From Aureliella sp046290675 (lineage in GTDB: Bacteria > Planctomycetota > Planctomycetia > Pirellulales > Pirellulaceae): 64,000 nt of DNA. The notes beneath the pieces are model-generated. The model was not told the origin of the DNA and did not search any database. It saw only the letters and a list, made by a program, of their open reading frames with translations. The position numbers and the translations under genes are program-made. Below, one piece after another: positions 43,166 through 51,878 of the stretch. Each line of letters opens with the position of its first letter. The stretch's first letter is position 1. The stretch is from the NCBI GenBank assembly GCA_046290675.1, contig JBKAHA010000002.1:744001-808000 (forward strand), read 5' to 3'.

Positions 43166-43747
43166 ATGACCAAAATTATTCTGCCTATCCTGTTCGCGCT
43201 CGGTACAGCTTTGTTTTGGGGGTGCTACGGACCCACGATTGGGAATGCTCAGGCCCCAAAAGTGAACGGAGTGCCTGCGTGGTCACCATTTAAGCCTTAC
43301 GTCTTTATAGGCGTTGCCTACTTGGTCATCGGAATCGTTGGTGGTTTGTTCATGATGAAGGTCAAAGGGGACTCGTTTTCCTACTTGGGCCCCGACTTTG
43401 CGACCGCCAAATGGGGGTTTCTTGCGGGAAGCCTAGGCGCATTGGGAGCACTTTGTCTGACCAGCGCGATGATGTATAGCAAGGGAAATGCACTGCTTGT
43501 CATGCCAATTGTGTTCGGTGGAGCCATCTCGGTCATGGCGATCGTCTCGGTTTACCGGCTGAGCGAGAAAGTCAGTCCGATGCTTTGGGTCGGAATTGGG
43601 TTAACCATTCTCGGAGTTGTGGTTACCGCGGTGGCGACCCCTCATGGCCATGCCGCATCTCATTCTTCGGAAAGCCATGCCGAGGAAGAGCCTGGCGAAA
43701 AGGGTGATGAGACAGGCGACGTTGTCGACGAATTAGAGGGCAAGTAA
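43166..43747 (+). CDS. EamA-like membrane protein
   Basis: 193 residues with about five membrane helices (ILPILFALGTALFWGCYGPT, VFIGVAYLVIGIVGGLFM, GFLAGSLGALGALCLTSAMM, LVMPIVFGGAISVMAIVSVY, MLWVGIGLTILGVVVTAVAT). These match one half of a drug/metabolite transporter (EamA) unit, including the end-of-repeat pattern LSEKVSPMLWVGIGLTILGV. The tail is His/Glu/Asp-rich (HGHAASHSSESHAEEEPGE) and may bind metal. Half-size members usually form dimers. The substrate is unknown. Confidence 0.65.
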   Translation: MTKIILPILFALGTALFWGCYGPTIGNAQAPKVNGVPAWSPFKPYVFIGVAYLVIGIVGGLFMMKVKGDSFSYLGPDFATAKWGFLAGSLGALGALCLTSAMMYSKGNALLVMPIVFGGAISVMAIVSVYRLSEKVSPMLWVGIGLTILGVVVTAVATPHGHAASHSSESHAEEEPGEKGDETGDVVDELEGK

Positions 43748-43819
43748 TCGTCGCGATTTGGACGGATAGGTCGGTGGGCACGAGAACCCTAAATTGGGGA
43801 GCCTGGAAGAACAGGCATG

Positions 43820-44932
43820 CTAGCCTTCGCCGAGGAGGCCAGATTTTCTACCGCAGGCAACGAAGTAGTTCCCGGCTTCGAAGATGGCAATATCTTCAAG
43901 CCCTAGTGAATCGTAATAGGCTTCGTACCAACCTGGTTGTTTGGTTACCGTGAGCAACGCGCCACCGACGCGCAGAGCTGCCAGGCTGCAATCCACGAAG
44001 TGCTGGCTGATCAAATCGTCTCCAAAGTAAGGTGGGTTAGCGAACGCGAGGTCAATTGGCGTGCCAAGCTCTATTTCACCGTCTGCGTTCCAGATGGTTT
44101 GAATGTTCTCTAATCCGTTCATTTCCGCCGATTTTTTGAGGCACTGAATCGCCCGGGCGTTCGAATCCACGGCGAATACGGTTCCCGAGGTGCAACTGGC
44201 CGCACTTAGGCTGACTGCGCCACTTCCACATCCCATTTCCAGGACATTGTCGGTTGGGCCGATATCGCTGGAGAGCATCAACTGTTTGGCGGCCGGGTCG
44301 AGACGTCGATGCGAGAAAACGCCAGGCCGGGTGACGACTTTGAAGGTCTGGTCACGATCGCGGAATTCGAACTGGCTTTCGAAGTTCTTCTGTTTTTTGA
44401 GCGGCTTATTTTTCCGAGCCCAGTAAACGCATCCTTTGTTTAGACGCTCGGCAGTTACTTTGGGAAAGAGCGGTTTGAGTTGGTCATGAAGCCAGGTGTC
44501 TTTGGGGTTGTCCACGCTGCAGACTAGCCATCCTCCGGTTTCGAGTCGGTCGTGCGACTGTTGGAGGAGCTCGCGAGTCAGTTCGGCTTCACCACGTTTG
44601 AGGATTGCCATCGCAATCAGTCCGTACCCGTTCTCGGGCAAATCGGCCCCGCTAAGGACTTCGATGTCGACGGCGGGTTGGTGAACCGCTTCGTTCCTTA
44701 TGTGGTCCCAAAGGGCGGCCGTCTGCGCGGCATCATGCAAATCCATGTGCCAAGCGTGTACCTCGGCAACTTCTTTTTGCTCGGCCAAACGTCCTGCCGT
44801 CTGGGCTAGACCAGGTGAAATGACTAGCGTCTGGAGCCCTGTCAGCCGATTTTCGCTCCACTTGGGAAATGAATCGAGCAGTAATTGTTCGCAGTTCAGG
44901 GCGGCAGGGATTTCAATCTGCGGGTCATTCAT
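43820..44932 (-). CDS. RsmC/RlmG-like rRNA guanine-N2 methyltransferase
   Basis: 370 residues. Two Rossmann-like halves, as in RsmC. The N-terminal half lacks a clean S-adenosylmethionine loop. The C-terminal half has it (NVLEMGCGSGAVSLSAASC), followed by the acidic ribose-binding position (TVFAVDSNARAIQCL) and the catalytic NPPY in LAFANPPYFGDD, typical of N2-guanine methylation. The product is probably a 16S or 23S rRNA methyltransferase; which one cannot be decided by eye. It is divergent from the 1388-residue gene. Confidence 0.8.
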   Translation of the reverse strand: MNDPQIEIPAALNCEQLLLDSFPKWSENRLTGLQTLVISPGLAQTAGRLAEQKEVAEVHAWHMDLHDAAQTAALWDHIRNEAVHQPAVDIEVLSGADLPENGYGLIAMAILKRGEAELTRELLQQSHDRLETGGWLVCSVDNPKDTWLHDQLKPLFPKVTAERLNKGCVYWARKNKPLKKQKNFESQFEFRDRDQTFKVVTRPGVFSHRRLDPAAKQLMLSSDIGPTDNVLEMGCGSGAVSLSAASCTSGTVFAVDSNARAIQCLKKSAEMNGLENIQTIWNADGEIELGTPIDLAFANPPYFGDDLISQHFVDCSLAALRVGGALLTVTKQPGWYEAYYDSLGLEDIAIFEAGNYFVACGRKSGLLGEG

Positions 44933-45215
44933 AGGGCTAGCAAGGGGCTTCTAACTTGGCGGTGGTCGCTGCGGGGCATGCCTTCAGTGTGGCTGATAAG
45001 TGATGGAAACGCGGTGTGGGAACGCTCTCACGCAAGATTGGTTTTGGGATTGCTTATTCCGGGCGTTCGACGCTGTTGCTCCTGAATTGGGTGCTGACCG
45101 CGAATGGCGGCTCAGCGTCCTAGACGGTTTCTAGGGCAACTTTTAGGATAAGACCGCGTTCGCGGGAGGGCTCACGATGCCAATGCGGGTGAGCACGAAC
45201 TTGCGATCGAATCTA

Positions 45216-45231
45216 CGGAAACGCGTTTCCG
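45216..45231. promoter_or_regulatory. 16-bp perfect palindrome, candidate operator
   Basis: CGGAAACGCGTTTCCG is perfectly self-complementary and lies about 95 bases before the 1388-residue gene in the 393-base gap with the divergent methyltransferase gene. The central CG with AAAC/GTTT arms resembles LacI/GalR-family operators. No regulator gene is next to it. The rest of the gap shows nothing recognisable. Confidence 0.45.
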
Positions 45232-45325
45232 GCTGAAAGGCCAAGGGGCAGACGGAAGTAGATCGAACGGATTGGCCGTTGGAAGCCCAAATCGTATCAG
45301 AGCAAATCGAACTTGGTGAGTACGT

Positions 45326-48300
45326 GTGGACGAGCGTAGCGACGATACGAACGAGTCTTTGGACAATGACTTAGTACAGGTACTTGGCTACCTCAATTTT
45401 TCGTCGGGCAAAGCCGAAGCCAAGACGTTGGCGGCGTTGAACCGCATTTATGAACGTGCGCTGCCGGGCGGGCCTTACGAGGGAATGCCGGCCTGGCTGC
45501 AAATCCAACAGTGGCTCCAAGACACGTTGGCACGATTGCATGACAGCAATCCGGCGTTTCAAGATTGTGAGCAGGCGGCAGCGCTGCTGGAAATTCTCTG
45601 GCTGGAGTTTCTTCCTGCCTATTTGGACTTTCACCGCGATCTGTTGTTTCACCAAGAGCCAGAGGGCGTCTTCAACGGTTATTTCCTCGGCCGAGCCATG
45701 GAGGCTGTTCTGCAGCAGGGTGGGCCGTGGTCGGAACGTGAGCGAGTGGTGAGTGGCGCGATCCGACGACTCAACGACTACGTTGGTTATCGGCCAGTAG
45801 CTGTGTTGGAAGGCCGACGGCTGGAACCCTACGACAATGAATGGGTCAGGCCGGTTCCAATCTATATCGTGGGTGTTGGCCCGACCGCTGGACCTTATGC
45901 GAAGGTGGTCGAACGCTGCATCGAGATTTTAAGCGAGACGAAGGAGAGCATCTGTCTCCGTGCGGGGTTCGATCTGGAACGCCTCGAGGAGTTGGCTGTA
46001 GATCCTCGAGCCTACGATTTCGACCACCCCGTAAACCAGCGTCCGAATTATCACTTCGGCCAATGGGATCCCCATCGAATTGATAACAGCGGCTACTTCC
46101 GCCGTTTCGTTGTACAACAAGTTACCCTCGACGCACTGCTTGCACGCGTGCATGAGAATCGAGATGCGTCCGAGGAGGAGCTATTAACTGAAGCCGCTGC
46201 CGTCTTGGCAGGGACGATCTTGATGGCGTCGGGAATCACGGGGCCGGGCCCAGGTGCGTATCCGTCGACGGTGACCTTGGCCAGTTTGCTTGGGCCGATT
46301 GCGCAGTACCGTGATGAGTTCTATGACCACCTGATGGAGCGTTTGCCGCAAGAGCACGTGACGCGTCTTCGGGAAGAGCAAAAGCTGCGACGCCAACCTC
46401 TGGGCGGCGCGCGGCAGCATCTGAACACGCACCTCGCTAAACACCGGGCTAGCCAACTTGAGCACGTCCAGTTGGCCCGGCTTTTTGCCCGCATGGGGCA
46501 CGTCGCGGCCGCCAACGAGCAGTCTGATTTCGTGCCGGTTCCCTCGGCCCGAATCATTTCGCGAATCGACTGTCTGATGACGGCTGCAGACAACTACCTT
46601 GCAAGTGGGGAGCTGGATCATGCAGCTGCCATTTGTACCGACGTAATGGATCTGGTGCATCGCGGTATCGAATGTGGTGGTATCGTCGATCCATGGAACA
46701 TCCTAGGATTCGCAGGGAATTTTGCCAGATTCGAAGGTCCCGACTCGGCCGTACATGACCATCGAGTCGAAGATTTGGTTCAGTTGATGGAGTACGTCTT
46801 CGCACTGAAGTCGCGGGTTTGGCGCGAGGCTTCAGCAGCGGGACGTGCTGAGCTTTGCACGGAGGTTGAGCTGGGGCTCAGGGAGACTGCGGAATGGTGG
46901 CGCAAGTTTGCGGCCCATGAGGTGTCCGATGTTCGCGCGACAGATCCGCAGGAAACGGTTGATTCCGCGGTCCTTGTTGCCAAGGCTTTGGGGCTATGGC
47001 ACGCCGGTGGCGCGGCCGCAGGAGATGTGCGATTCTGGGCGCCTCACGCGGAGTTGTTTGATTCTGCCAAAGCCTACGCGCTCGTCGTGGAGTCACTGTT
47101 GGAACGAAACGACTTCGTCGCCTCGATGGCACTGCTCGTGCACTGGCTTGGGCAAGCAGATCGCGTTGGTTTGCAGAAAGGGGACGACTCATTTTCGGAT
47201 CTTGCGCGTCGTTGGCTACAGCAACTTGAACATCATCTGCAAACGCATGAGAACCCGACAGTCGATTGGGGCGTCGCTCAGAAATTCTTTGACTATTTGG
47301 AGGCGAATGCGGGCGAGTTCTGGGAGCCTCCGGAATTTCGTATTGGAGGCATCGCAAAAGGGCCACGACGAGAGTTGCTGGATACGACCGGTGACGATTT
47401 CGATTTGTACGATTCCGTCGACGAGGATGACGAAGAAGCTGGGCTCTACGATGCCGCTTACGACGGTGTTGTTTTCAATGATTCGACTGACGATGGAATT
47501 GACAGTGAAGTTCCCGAGGAAGAGTCCACGGAGACGGCCACGGAGATGGTCGAGGAATCAAACCGGTTGAATCAGCACCTTACCTTTCTTTCCGCACTCG
47601 CGCAGATGTGGAAGGAAGCAGCGATGAGTGCGCAGGTGCGTGCCGAACTGAAGTCGCAAAATGGGAGTACGGCCAATCGGCTAGAGGCAATGGATGCTTG
47701 GGCTGCACAAGCCGCCAAGAACCGTCAAGGATTGCTCCAGTTGCTGCAGCAGGTCGCGGCTCACCGGATTGCCAAGTCGAGCGCGGATCATGATGCGATG
47801 GCGCGATACGATCGCCAGCGTTTGGTCAAAGAGTCTTTGCTAGAGCGGATCATCGCGACGGCGGTAGAGACGGCAGATGCTCGGCGTCTATTGCTGGCGA
47901 ACTTGGCTGCTCTCGGGAATTCCGGCGAAGGTTCAGCAAGTGAATCTGTACAGCAATTAAAGGAATTGCCTGAGGACGATCGGTTGGCGATCGAAATTGT
48001 TGGAAGTTTGTTGTACGGGGAAACTGAGACAGTGCCGGCTCAGTTTTCCAGGTTGCTGACGGCGTTGCGTCCGAAAAAACTGTTGTACATTCCGTTGGCC
48101 CGCGGTGGCGACCCAGGCATGATCTACAGCGTTCGACTCCGGCGACGGATTCTTTCGCACCTGATGACCTGGTTGCCGCGACAAGGTTATTACTTCCAAG
48201 CGTGCCAGCTGGTTGAGACGGCTCGCTTCATGGAGCATCACAATCCCATTGGACCTGGGGCGGTCACCGAGTTTGATGACCTTTTCAAGCTTTGCTTCTT

Positions 48301-49492
48301 GTCGATGGTTCGAAGCGCGGTTCAGAATGCCGTGATTTGGCGTGCAGAAGAGCAGGCAGGTGTCTCGTCGATTGATGCAGCCGATCATGATTCGGAGAGT
48401 GAGCAGGCGGTGAGAGCAAACGTGGACGTCTTTGCGGCGGACATGGATCTACACGACGGCGAGGCACTGAATGACGACGAGCCGCGGAGTGATGAACTGA
48501 TTGCGGTCCTTGAGCAGCTGACAGAAGTCATGCTAGGAAGTTGGCTCTCGCACAGCCGGACTTTGAGATTGAGTATTTTGGAGACGGTCGACAACAGTCG
48601 TAGCTGGTCGAATTTGGTTTCCTTCATCCAACGCTTCGGTGGACCCATTTTTACTCAGTCGTTTTTGACGCTCGGCAATGTGCGCGCTATTTTGCACCAG
48701 GGGATCGGCCACTGGTTGGATCAAGTGATCCAAGATGGTCAGGAGGACCAGCTTGGTGACTTGGTCGAGGCCATGGAGTCAGGCGAAGTCGATCGACGGA
48801 ATGTCGAAAAGATCCTGGGAGTCGTGTTGGAAGCAGTTATTGATCATTACAGCGAATATCGTGATTACAACTCGACGACGACACAGTCGGACCGTGGCGA
48901 AATGTTGTATATGTTGCTCGACTTTCTTCGGCTGCGCGTACGCTACGACCGCGTCTCATGGAACCTGAAACCAATCTATTGGACGCATGAAGTTCTCGTT
49001 CGTGGCGGTTGTCACCAAACGGCATTGCAATGGCGTCGAGCCTTGGCGGAACGCATTGGACGAGAAAGCGAGGCCTATCTTGAGCAGTTGGCGACGTTGC
49101 AAAAGAAGTATGCAATGCGAATGCCAACGGTGGCGGATCGGCTGCACGAACGATTCACCAAGCCAATGACCGTAGACCGAATGCGAGCTCTCGTTGGCCC
49201 GGGGATTCGCCAGTTTCGAGAACACTCTGAATCCGCGGCGTTTGAGCTGCTGATCGACGAATGTAAGCTCATGATGGAACAGCCGACCGGTGTTGGTCTG
49301 GATGTGCCGCAATGGCTGAGCAGCTTAGAAGAGGAAGTAGATCGTATTCTAGAGGGCCAGCGCGGGTTTTCTTCTCGACCACGATACGACACCGCGGTCG
49401 AATTTAGGCGGCTAACAAGCGAAGACATCATTGGGCAACTCACTGACGTTTCCAAGAGCATGAAGACGCTCAATCTGCCAAGCGAGCAGTGA
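45326..49492 (+). CDS. Large helical cytoplasmic protein of unknown function
   Basis: 1388 residues from a GTG at 45326, with GGTGAG upstream at a suitable distance. There is no signal peptide and no membrane segment. The sequence is almost entirely helical and Leu/Ala/Glu-rich, with TPR- or HEAT-like stretches in the middle (for example CLMTAADNYLASGELDHAAA and YALVVESLLERNDFVASMAL). An acidic low-complexity segment lies at about 690-740 (DLYDSVDEDDEEAGLYDAAY). The first 260 residues hold the most unusual conserved-looking blocks (VPIYIVGVGPTAGPYAKVVE, GQWDPHRIDNSGYFRRFVVQ). The latter recalls no enzyme family I know. Base use is like the neighbours, so there is no sign of recent transfer. 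It is followed 66 bases later by sthA. Confidence 0.7.
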   Translation: MDERSDDTNESLDNDLVQVLGYLNFSSGKAEAKTLAALNRIYERALPGGPYEGMPAWLQIQQWLQDTLARLHDSNPAFQDCEQAAALLEILWLEFLPAYLDFHRDLLFHQEPEGVFNGYFLGRAMEAVLQQGGPWSERERVVSGAIRRLNDYVGYRPVAVLEGRRLEPYDNEWVRPVPIYIVGVGPTAGPYAKVVERCIEILSETKESICLRAGFDLERLEELAVDPRAYDFDHPVNQRPNYHFGQWDPHRIDNSGYFRRFVVQQVTLDALLARVHENRDASEEELLTEAAAVLAGTILMASGITGPGPGAYPSTVTLASLLGPIAQYRDEFYDHLMERLPQEHVTRLREEQKLRRQPLGGARQHLNTHLAKHRASQLEHVQLARLFARMGHVAAANEQSDFVPVPSARIISRIDCLMTAADNYLASGELDHAAAICTDVMDLVHRGIECGGIVDPWNILGFAGNFARFEGPDSAVHDHRVEDLVQLMEYVFALKSRVWREASAAGRAELCTEVELGLRETAEWWRKFAAHEVSDVRATDPQETVDSAVLVAKALGLWHAGGAAAGDVRFWAPHAELFDSAKAYALVVESLLERNDFVASMALLVHWLGQADRVGLQKGDDSFSDLARRWLQQLEHHLQTHENPTVDWGVAQKFFDYLEANAGEFWEPPEFRIGGIAKGPRRELLDTTGDDFDLYDSVDEDDEEAGLYDAAYDGVVFNDSTDDGIDSEVPEEESTETATEMVEESNRLNQHLTFLSALAQMWKEAAMSAQVRAELKSQNGSTANRLEAMDAWAAQAAKNRQGLLQLLQQVAAHRIAKSSADHDAMARYDRQRLVKESLLERIIATAVETADARRLLLANLAALGNSGEGSASESVQQLKELPEDDRLAIEIVGSLLYGETETVPAQFSRLLTALRPKKLLYIPLARGGDPGMIYSVRLRRRILSHLMTWLPRQGYYFQACQLVETARFMEHHNPIGPGAVTEFDDLFKLCFLSMVRSAVQNAVIWRAEEQAGVSSIDAADHDSESEQAVRANVDVFAADMDLHDGEALNDDEPRSDELIAVLEQLTEVMLGSWLSHSRTLRLSILETVDNSRSWSNLVSFIQRFGGPIFTQSFLTLGNVRAILHQGIGHWLDQVIQDGQEDQLGDLVEAMESGEVDRRNVEKILGVVLEAVIDHYSEYRDYNSTTTQSDRGEMLYMLLDFLRLRVRYDRVSWNLKPIYWTHEVLVRGGCHQTALQWRRALAERIGRESEAYLEQLATLQKKYAMRMPTVADRLHERFTKPMTVDRMRALVGPGIRQFREHSESAAFELLIDECKLMMEQPTGVGLDVPQWLSSLEEEVDRILEGQRGFSSRPRYDTAVEFRRLTSEDIIGQLTDVSKSMKTLNLPSEQ

Positions 49493-49558
49493 AGCTCGTG
49501 TGCTTCGCCAATTCATTAACCGTGACCGTTCGAACAGTCCGAGCGATAGGAGAACATT

Positions 49559-50944
49559 GTGACCCAACGAGATTATGACGTCATCGTTATCGGTACCGGT
49601 CCCGGAGGTGAAGGGGCCGCGATGCAGGCGGCCAAAGAGGGGAAGCGGGTTGCGATCTTTGAGAAGTACTATCGCATTGGTGGCGGCTGCACTCACTGGG
49701 GCACGATTCCGAGCAAGGCCTTGCGCTTCTCCATTTATTCGATGATGGAAGCTTTGAACAATCCAGTTGTTCGTGAGTTGGGGGTTCGTTCAACGCCTAC
49801 ACTGCGACAACTGCGCAAGAGCAGCGAAGCGATTATCGCGAAGCAGGAATCCATGCGCGAGAAGTTCTACCAGCGCAATCAGGTTCCGATCATTCAAGGC
49901 ACGGCTTCGTTCGTCGATCGCAATACCGTCAAGATTGAGGACGGGACTCAATATACGGCCGACTATTTTGTGATTGCTGCTGGCTCACGTCCCTATCGAC
50001 CCGACTATGTGGATTTCGAGCATCCACGGATCTTTGACAGTGATACTATCCTCGGAATTGAAGATCGGCCGCAATCCATCACGATTTATGGGGCCGGAGT
50101 TATCGGATGCGAGTATGCATCGATGTTGCGTAACCTTGGTATCAAAGTGAACTTGGTCAATACACGCAGCGATTTGCTCGAGTTTCTAGACGACGAAATC
50201 TGCGACGCGCTTTCCTATCACTTGAGAGATCAAGGCGTTTTGATTCGTCACGATGAGGCTTGTGAGCGAGTCGAGGGGCTCGACGACGGTGTCATCTTGC
50301 ATCTGAAAAGTGGAAAGCAGATCAAGACTGATGCTTTTCTTTGGTCCAATGGTCGGAGCGGGAACTACGAAAAGCTTGCGTTGGAAAATGTTGGTCTCGA
50401 GGCGAATAGTCGCGGACAGATCCAGGTGGATGACCATTTCCAAACGGCTGCAGACAACATCTATGCGGTTGGAGATATCATCGGTTTTCCTTCGCTAGCG
50501 AGTGCCGCCTATATGCAGGGGCGAGCCGCTACGCTCTACATGTTGGGCTGCGATGATCGTTGTATGAAGTTGAAGGATATTCCAACTGGTATCTACACCT
50601 CGCCTGAGATTAGCAGTGTCGGCAAGACGGAACGACAGTTGACGGCAGAAAATGTGCCGTATGAAGTAGGGCACTCCCAGTTCAAGAGTTTAGCAAGAGC
50701 TCAAATTACTGGGCGGACGGTCGGCGTACTGAAGCTGCTATTCCATCGGGAAACACTTGAGATCTTAGGTGTCCACTGTTTCGGGGCGAGCGCATCGGAG
50801 ATTGTTCACATTGGCCAAGCGATTATGAATCAGCCCGCGCCGCACAATACTCTTGAGTATTTTGTAAACACAACCTTCAACTACCCCACGATGGCGGAGG
50901 CTTATCGAGTGGCCGCGTTGAATGGGATGAATCGCCTGTTTTAG
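49559..50944 (+). CDS. sthA: Soluble pyridine nucleotide transhydrogenase
   Basis: 461 residues from a GTG at 49559 with AGGAGA seven bases upstream. It is a flavoprotein disulfide-reductase fold enzyme that moves hydride between NADPH and NAD+. FAD binding: DVIVIGTGPGGEGAAMQAAK. The usual redox pair is altered to GGGCTHWGTIPSKALR, with a single Cys, which is the signature that separates SthA from lipoamide dehydrogenase. NAD(P) binding: SITIYGAGVIGCEYASML; second FAD motif: NIYAVGDIIGFPSLASAA; C-terminal interface: ALNGMNRLF. It is cytoplasmic. The gene follows the 1388-residue gene. Confidence 0.93.
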   Translation: MTQRDYDVIVIGTGPGGEGAAMQAAKEGKRVAIFEKYYRIGGGCTHWGTIPSKALRFSIYSMMEALNNPVVRELGVRSTPTLRQLRKSSEAIIAKQESMREKFYQRNQVPIIQGTASFVDRNTVKIEDGTQYTADYFVIAAGSRPYRPDYVDFEHPRIFDSDTILGIEDRPQSITIYGAGVIGCEYASMLRNLGIKVNLVNTRSDLLEFLDDEICDALSYHLRDQGVLIRHDEACERVEGLDDGVILHLKSGKQIKTDAFLWSNGRSGNYEKLALENVGLEANSRGQIQVDDHFQTAADNIYAVGDIIGFPSLASAAYMQGRAATLYMLGCDDRCMKLKDIPTGIYTSPEISSVGKTERQLTAENVPYEVGHSQFKSLARAQITGRTVGVLKLLFHRETLEILGVHCFGASASEIVHIGQAIMNQPAPHNTLEYFVNTTFNYPTMAEAYRVAALNGMNRLF

Positions 50945-51176
50945 ATTTGGTAGGGTTTGCTTGCCTGAAAGTCTGTTTGCGTAAACCTAGAGCGGTTTAA
51001 AGCAGCCAGCAGATCTGTCGATGATCTGTGAACACGATCCATATGGATTGTGTCGTCGAAGATAACGAGCAGATCGTGCAGTGGACTCTGGTTTCTGCTG
51101 CAGCCTCCTCGGTACGCAATGCTTTCCACCATGATTTTCCGCACTGCACGACGTTCGACCCAGGAGTAGAGCACGA

Positions 51177-51788
51177 GTGAGTATCGTTATCGTTGACTAT
51201 CAAATGGGCAATTTGCGGAGTGTGCAGAAGGCGCTTGAGCATGTGGGGCACGATGCGGTCGTGTCTGGCGATCCTGAGAGAGTCAGGGCAGCGGACAAAG
51301 TCATCCTGCCAGGGGTCGGCGGTTTCGGCGATGCCATTCGTGAACTGCGTGACAGAGAGCTGGCTGGGCCGATCACGGAATTTGTCGCCACAGGCAAGCC
51401 TTTCTTGGGAATCTGTCTCGGCTTGCAAATGCTTTTTGATGTTGGCCTAGAAGGTGGTGAGCATGAAGGGCTCGGGATTATTCCTGGCCGCGTCGAGCGG
51501 TTCCCCGCGATGGGAGATCTCAAGGTGCCGCACATGGGGTGGAACCAGACGAGTGAAGCTCAGTCGGAATGTCCCCTGCTGGCAGGAATTTCACCGGAAG
51601 CGTATTTCTACTTTGTGCATAGCTACTACGTACTCCCTGCTAACTCGTCAGACAGCTGGCTGAGCTGCGACTACGGACAGACTTTTTGTGCAGCGGTCTG
51701 GCGCGACAATATCTTTGCGACTCAGTTTCACCCCGAGAAGAGTCAGGGAGACGGCCTCAAGATGTTGAAGAATTTTGCTGAGCTATGA
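51177..51788 (+). CDS. hisH: Imidazole glycerol phosphate synthase glutamine amidotransferase subunit
   Basis: 203 residues from a GTG at 51177 (AGGAG ten bases upstream). It supplies ammonia to HisF in histidine synthesis. The class I amidotransferase triad is complete: Cys80 in FLGICLGLQMLF, His185 and Glu187 in ATQFHPEKSQGD. Other HisH marks are VDYQMGNLRSVQKAL, LPGVGGFGDAI and VPHMGWNQ. No other his gene is nearby, so the pathway genes are scattered, as is usual in planctomycetes. Confidence 0.96.
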   Translation: MSIVIVDYQMGNLRSVQKALEHVGHDAVVSGDPERVRAADKVILPGVGGFGDAIRELRDRELAGPITEFVATGKPFLGICLGLQMLFDVGLEGGEHEGLGIIPGRVERFPAMGDLKVPHMGWNQTSEAQSECPLLAGISPEAYFYFVHSYYVLPANSSDSWLSCDYGQTFCAAVWRDNIFATQFHPEKSQGDGLKMLKNFAEL

Positions 51789-51878
51789 AAGATCGGCGTT
51801 CCGTGTGTGGGGGATCGAAATCGCTGGCTAAACCTTTTGACCGGAACCTGATTGTTCTAGAGCTGGCCAACCGATGTA

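Noticed and set aside
43166..43747. Truncated pseudogene of a full-length drug/metabolite transporter
   Set aside because: The half-size form has a clean start, five helices and its own polar tail, so it reads as an intact short family member.
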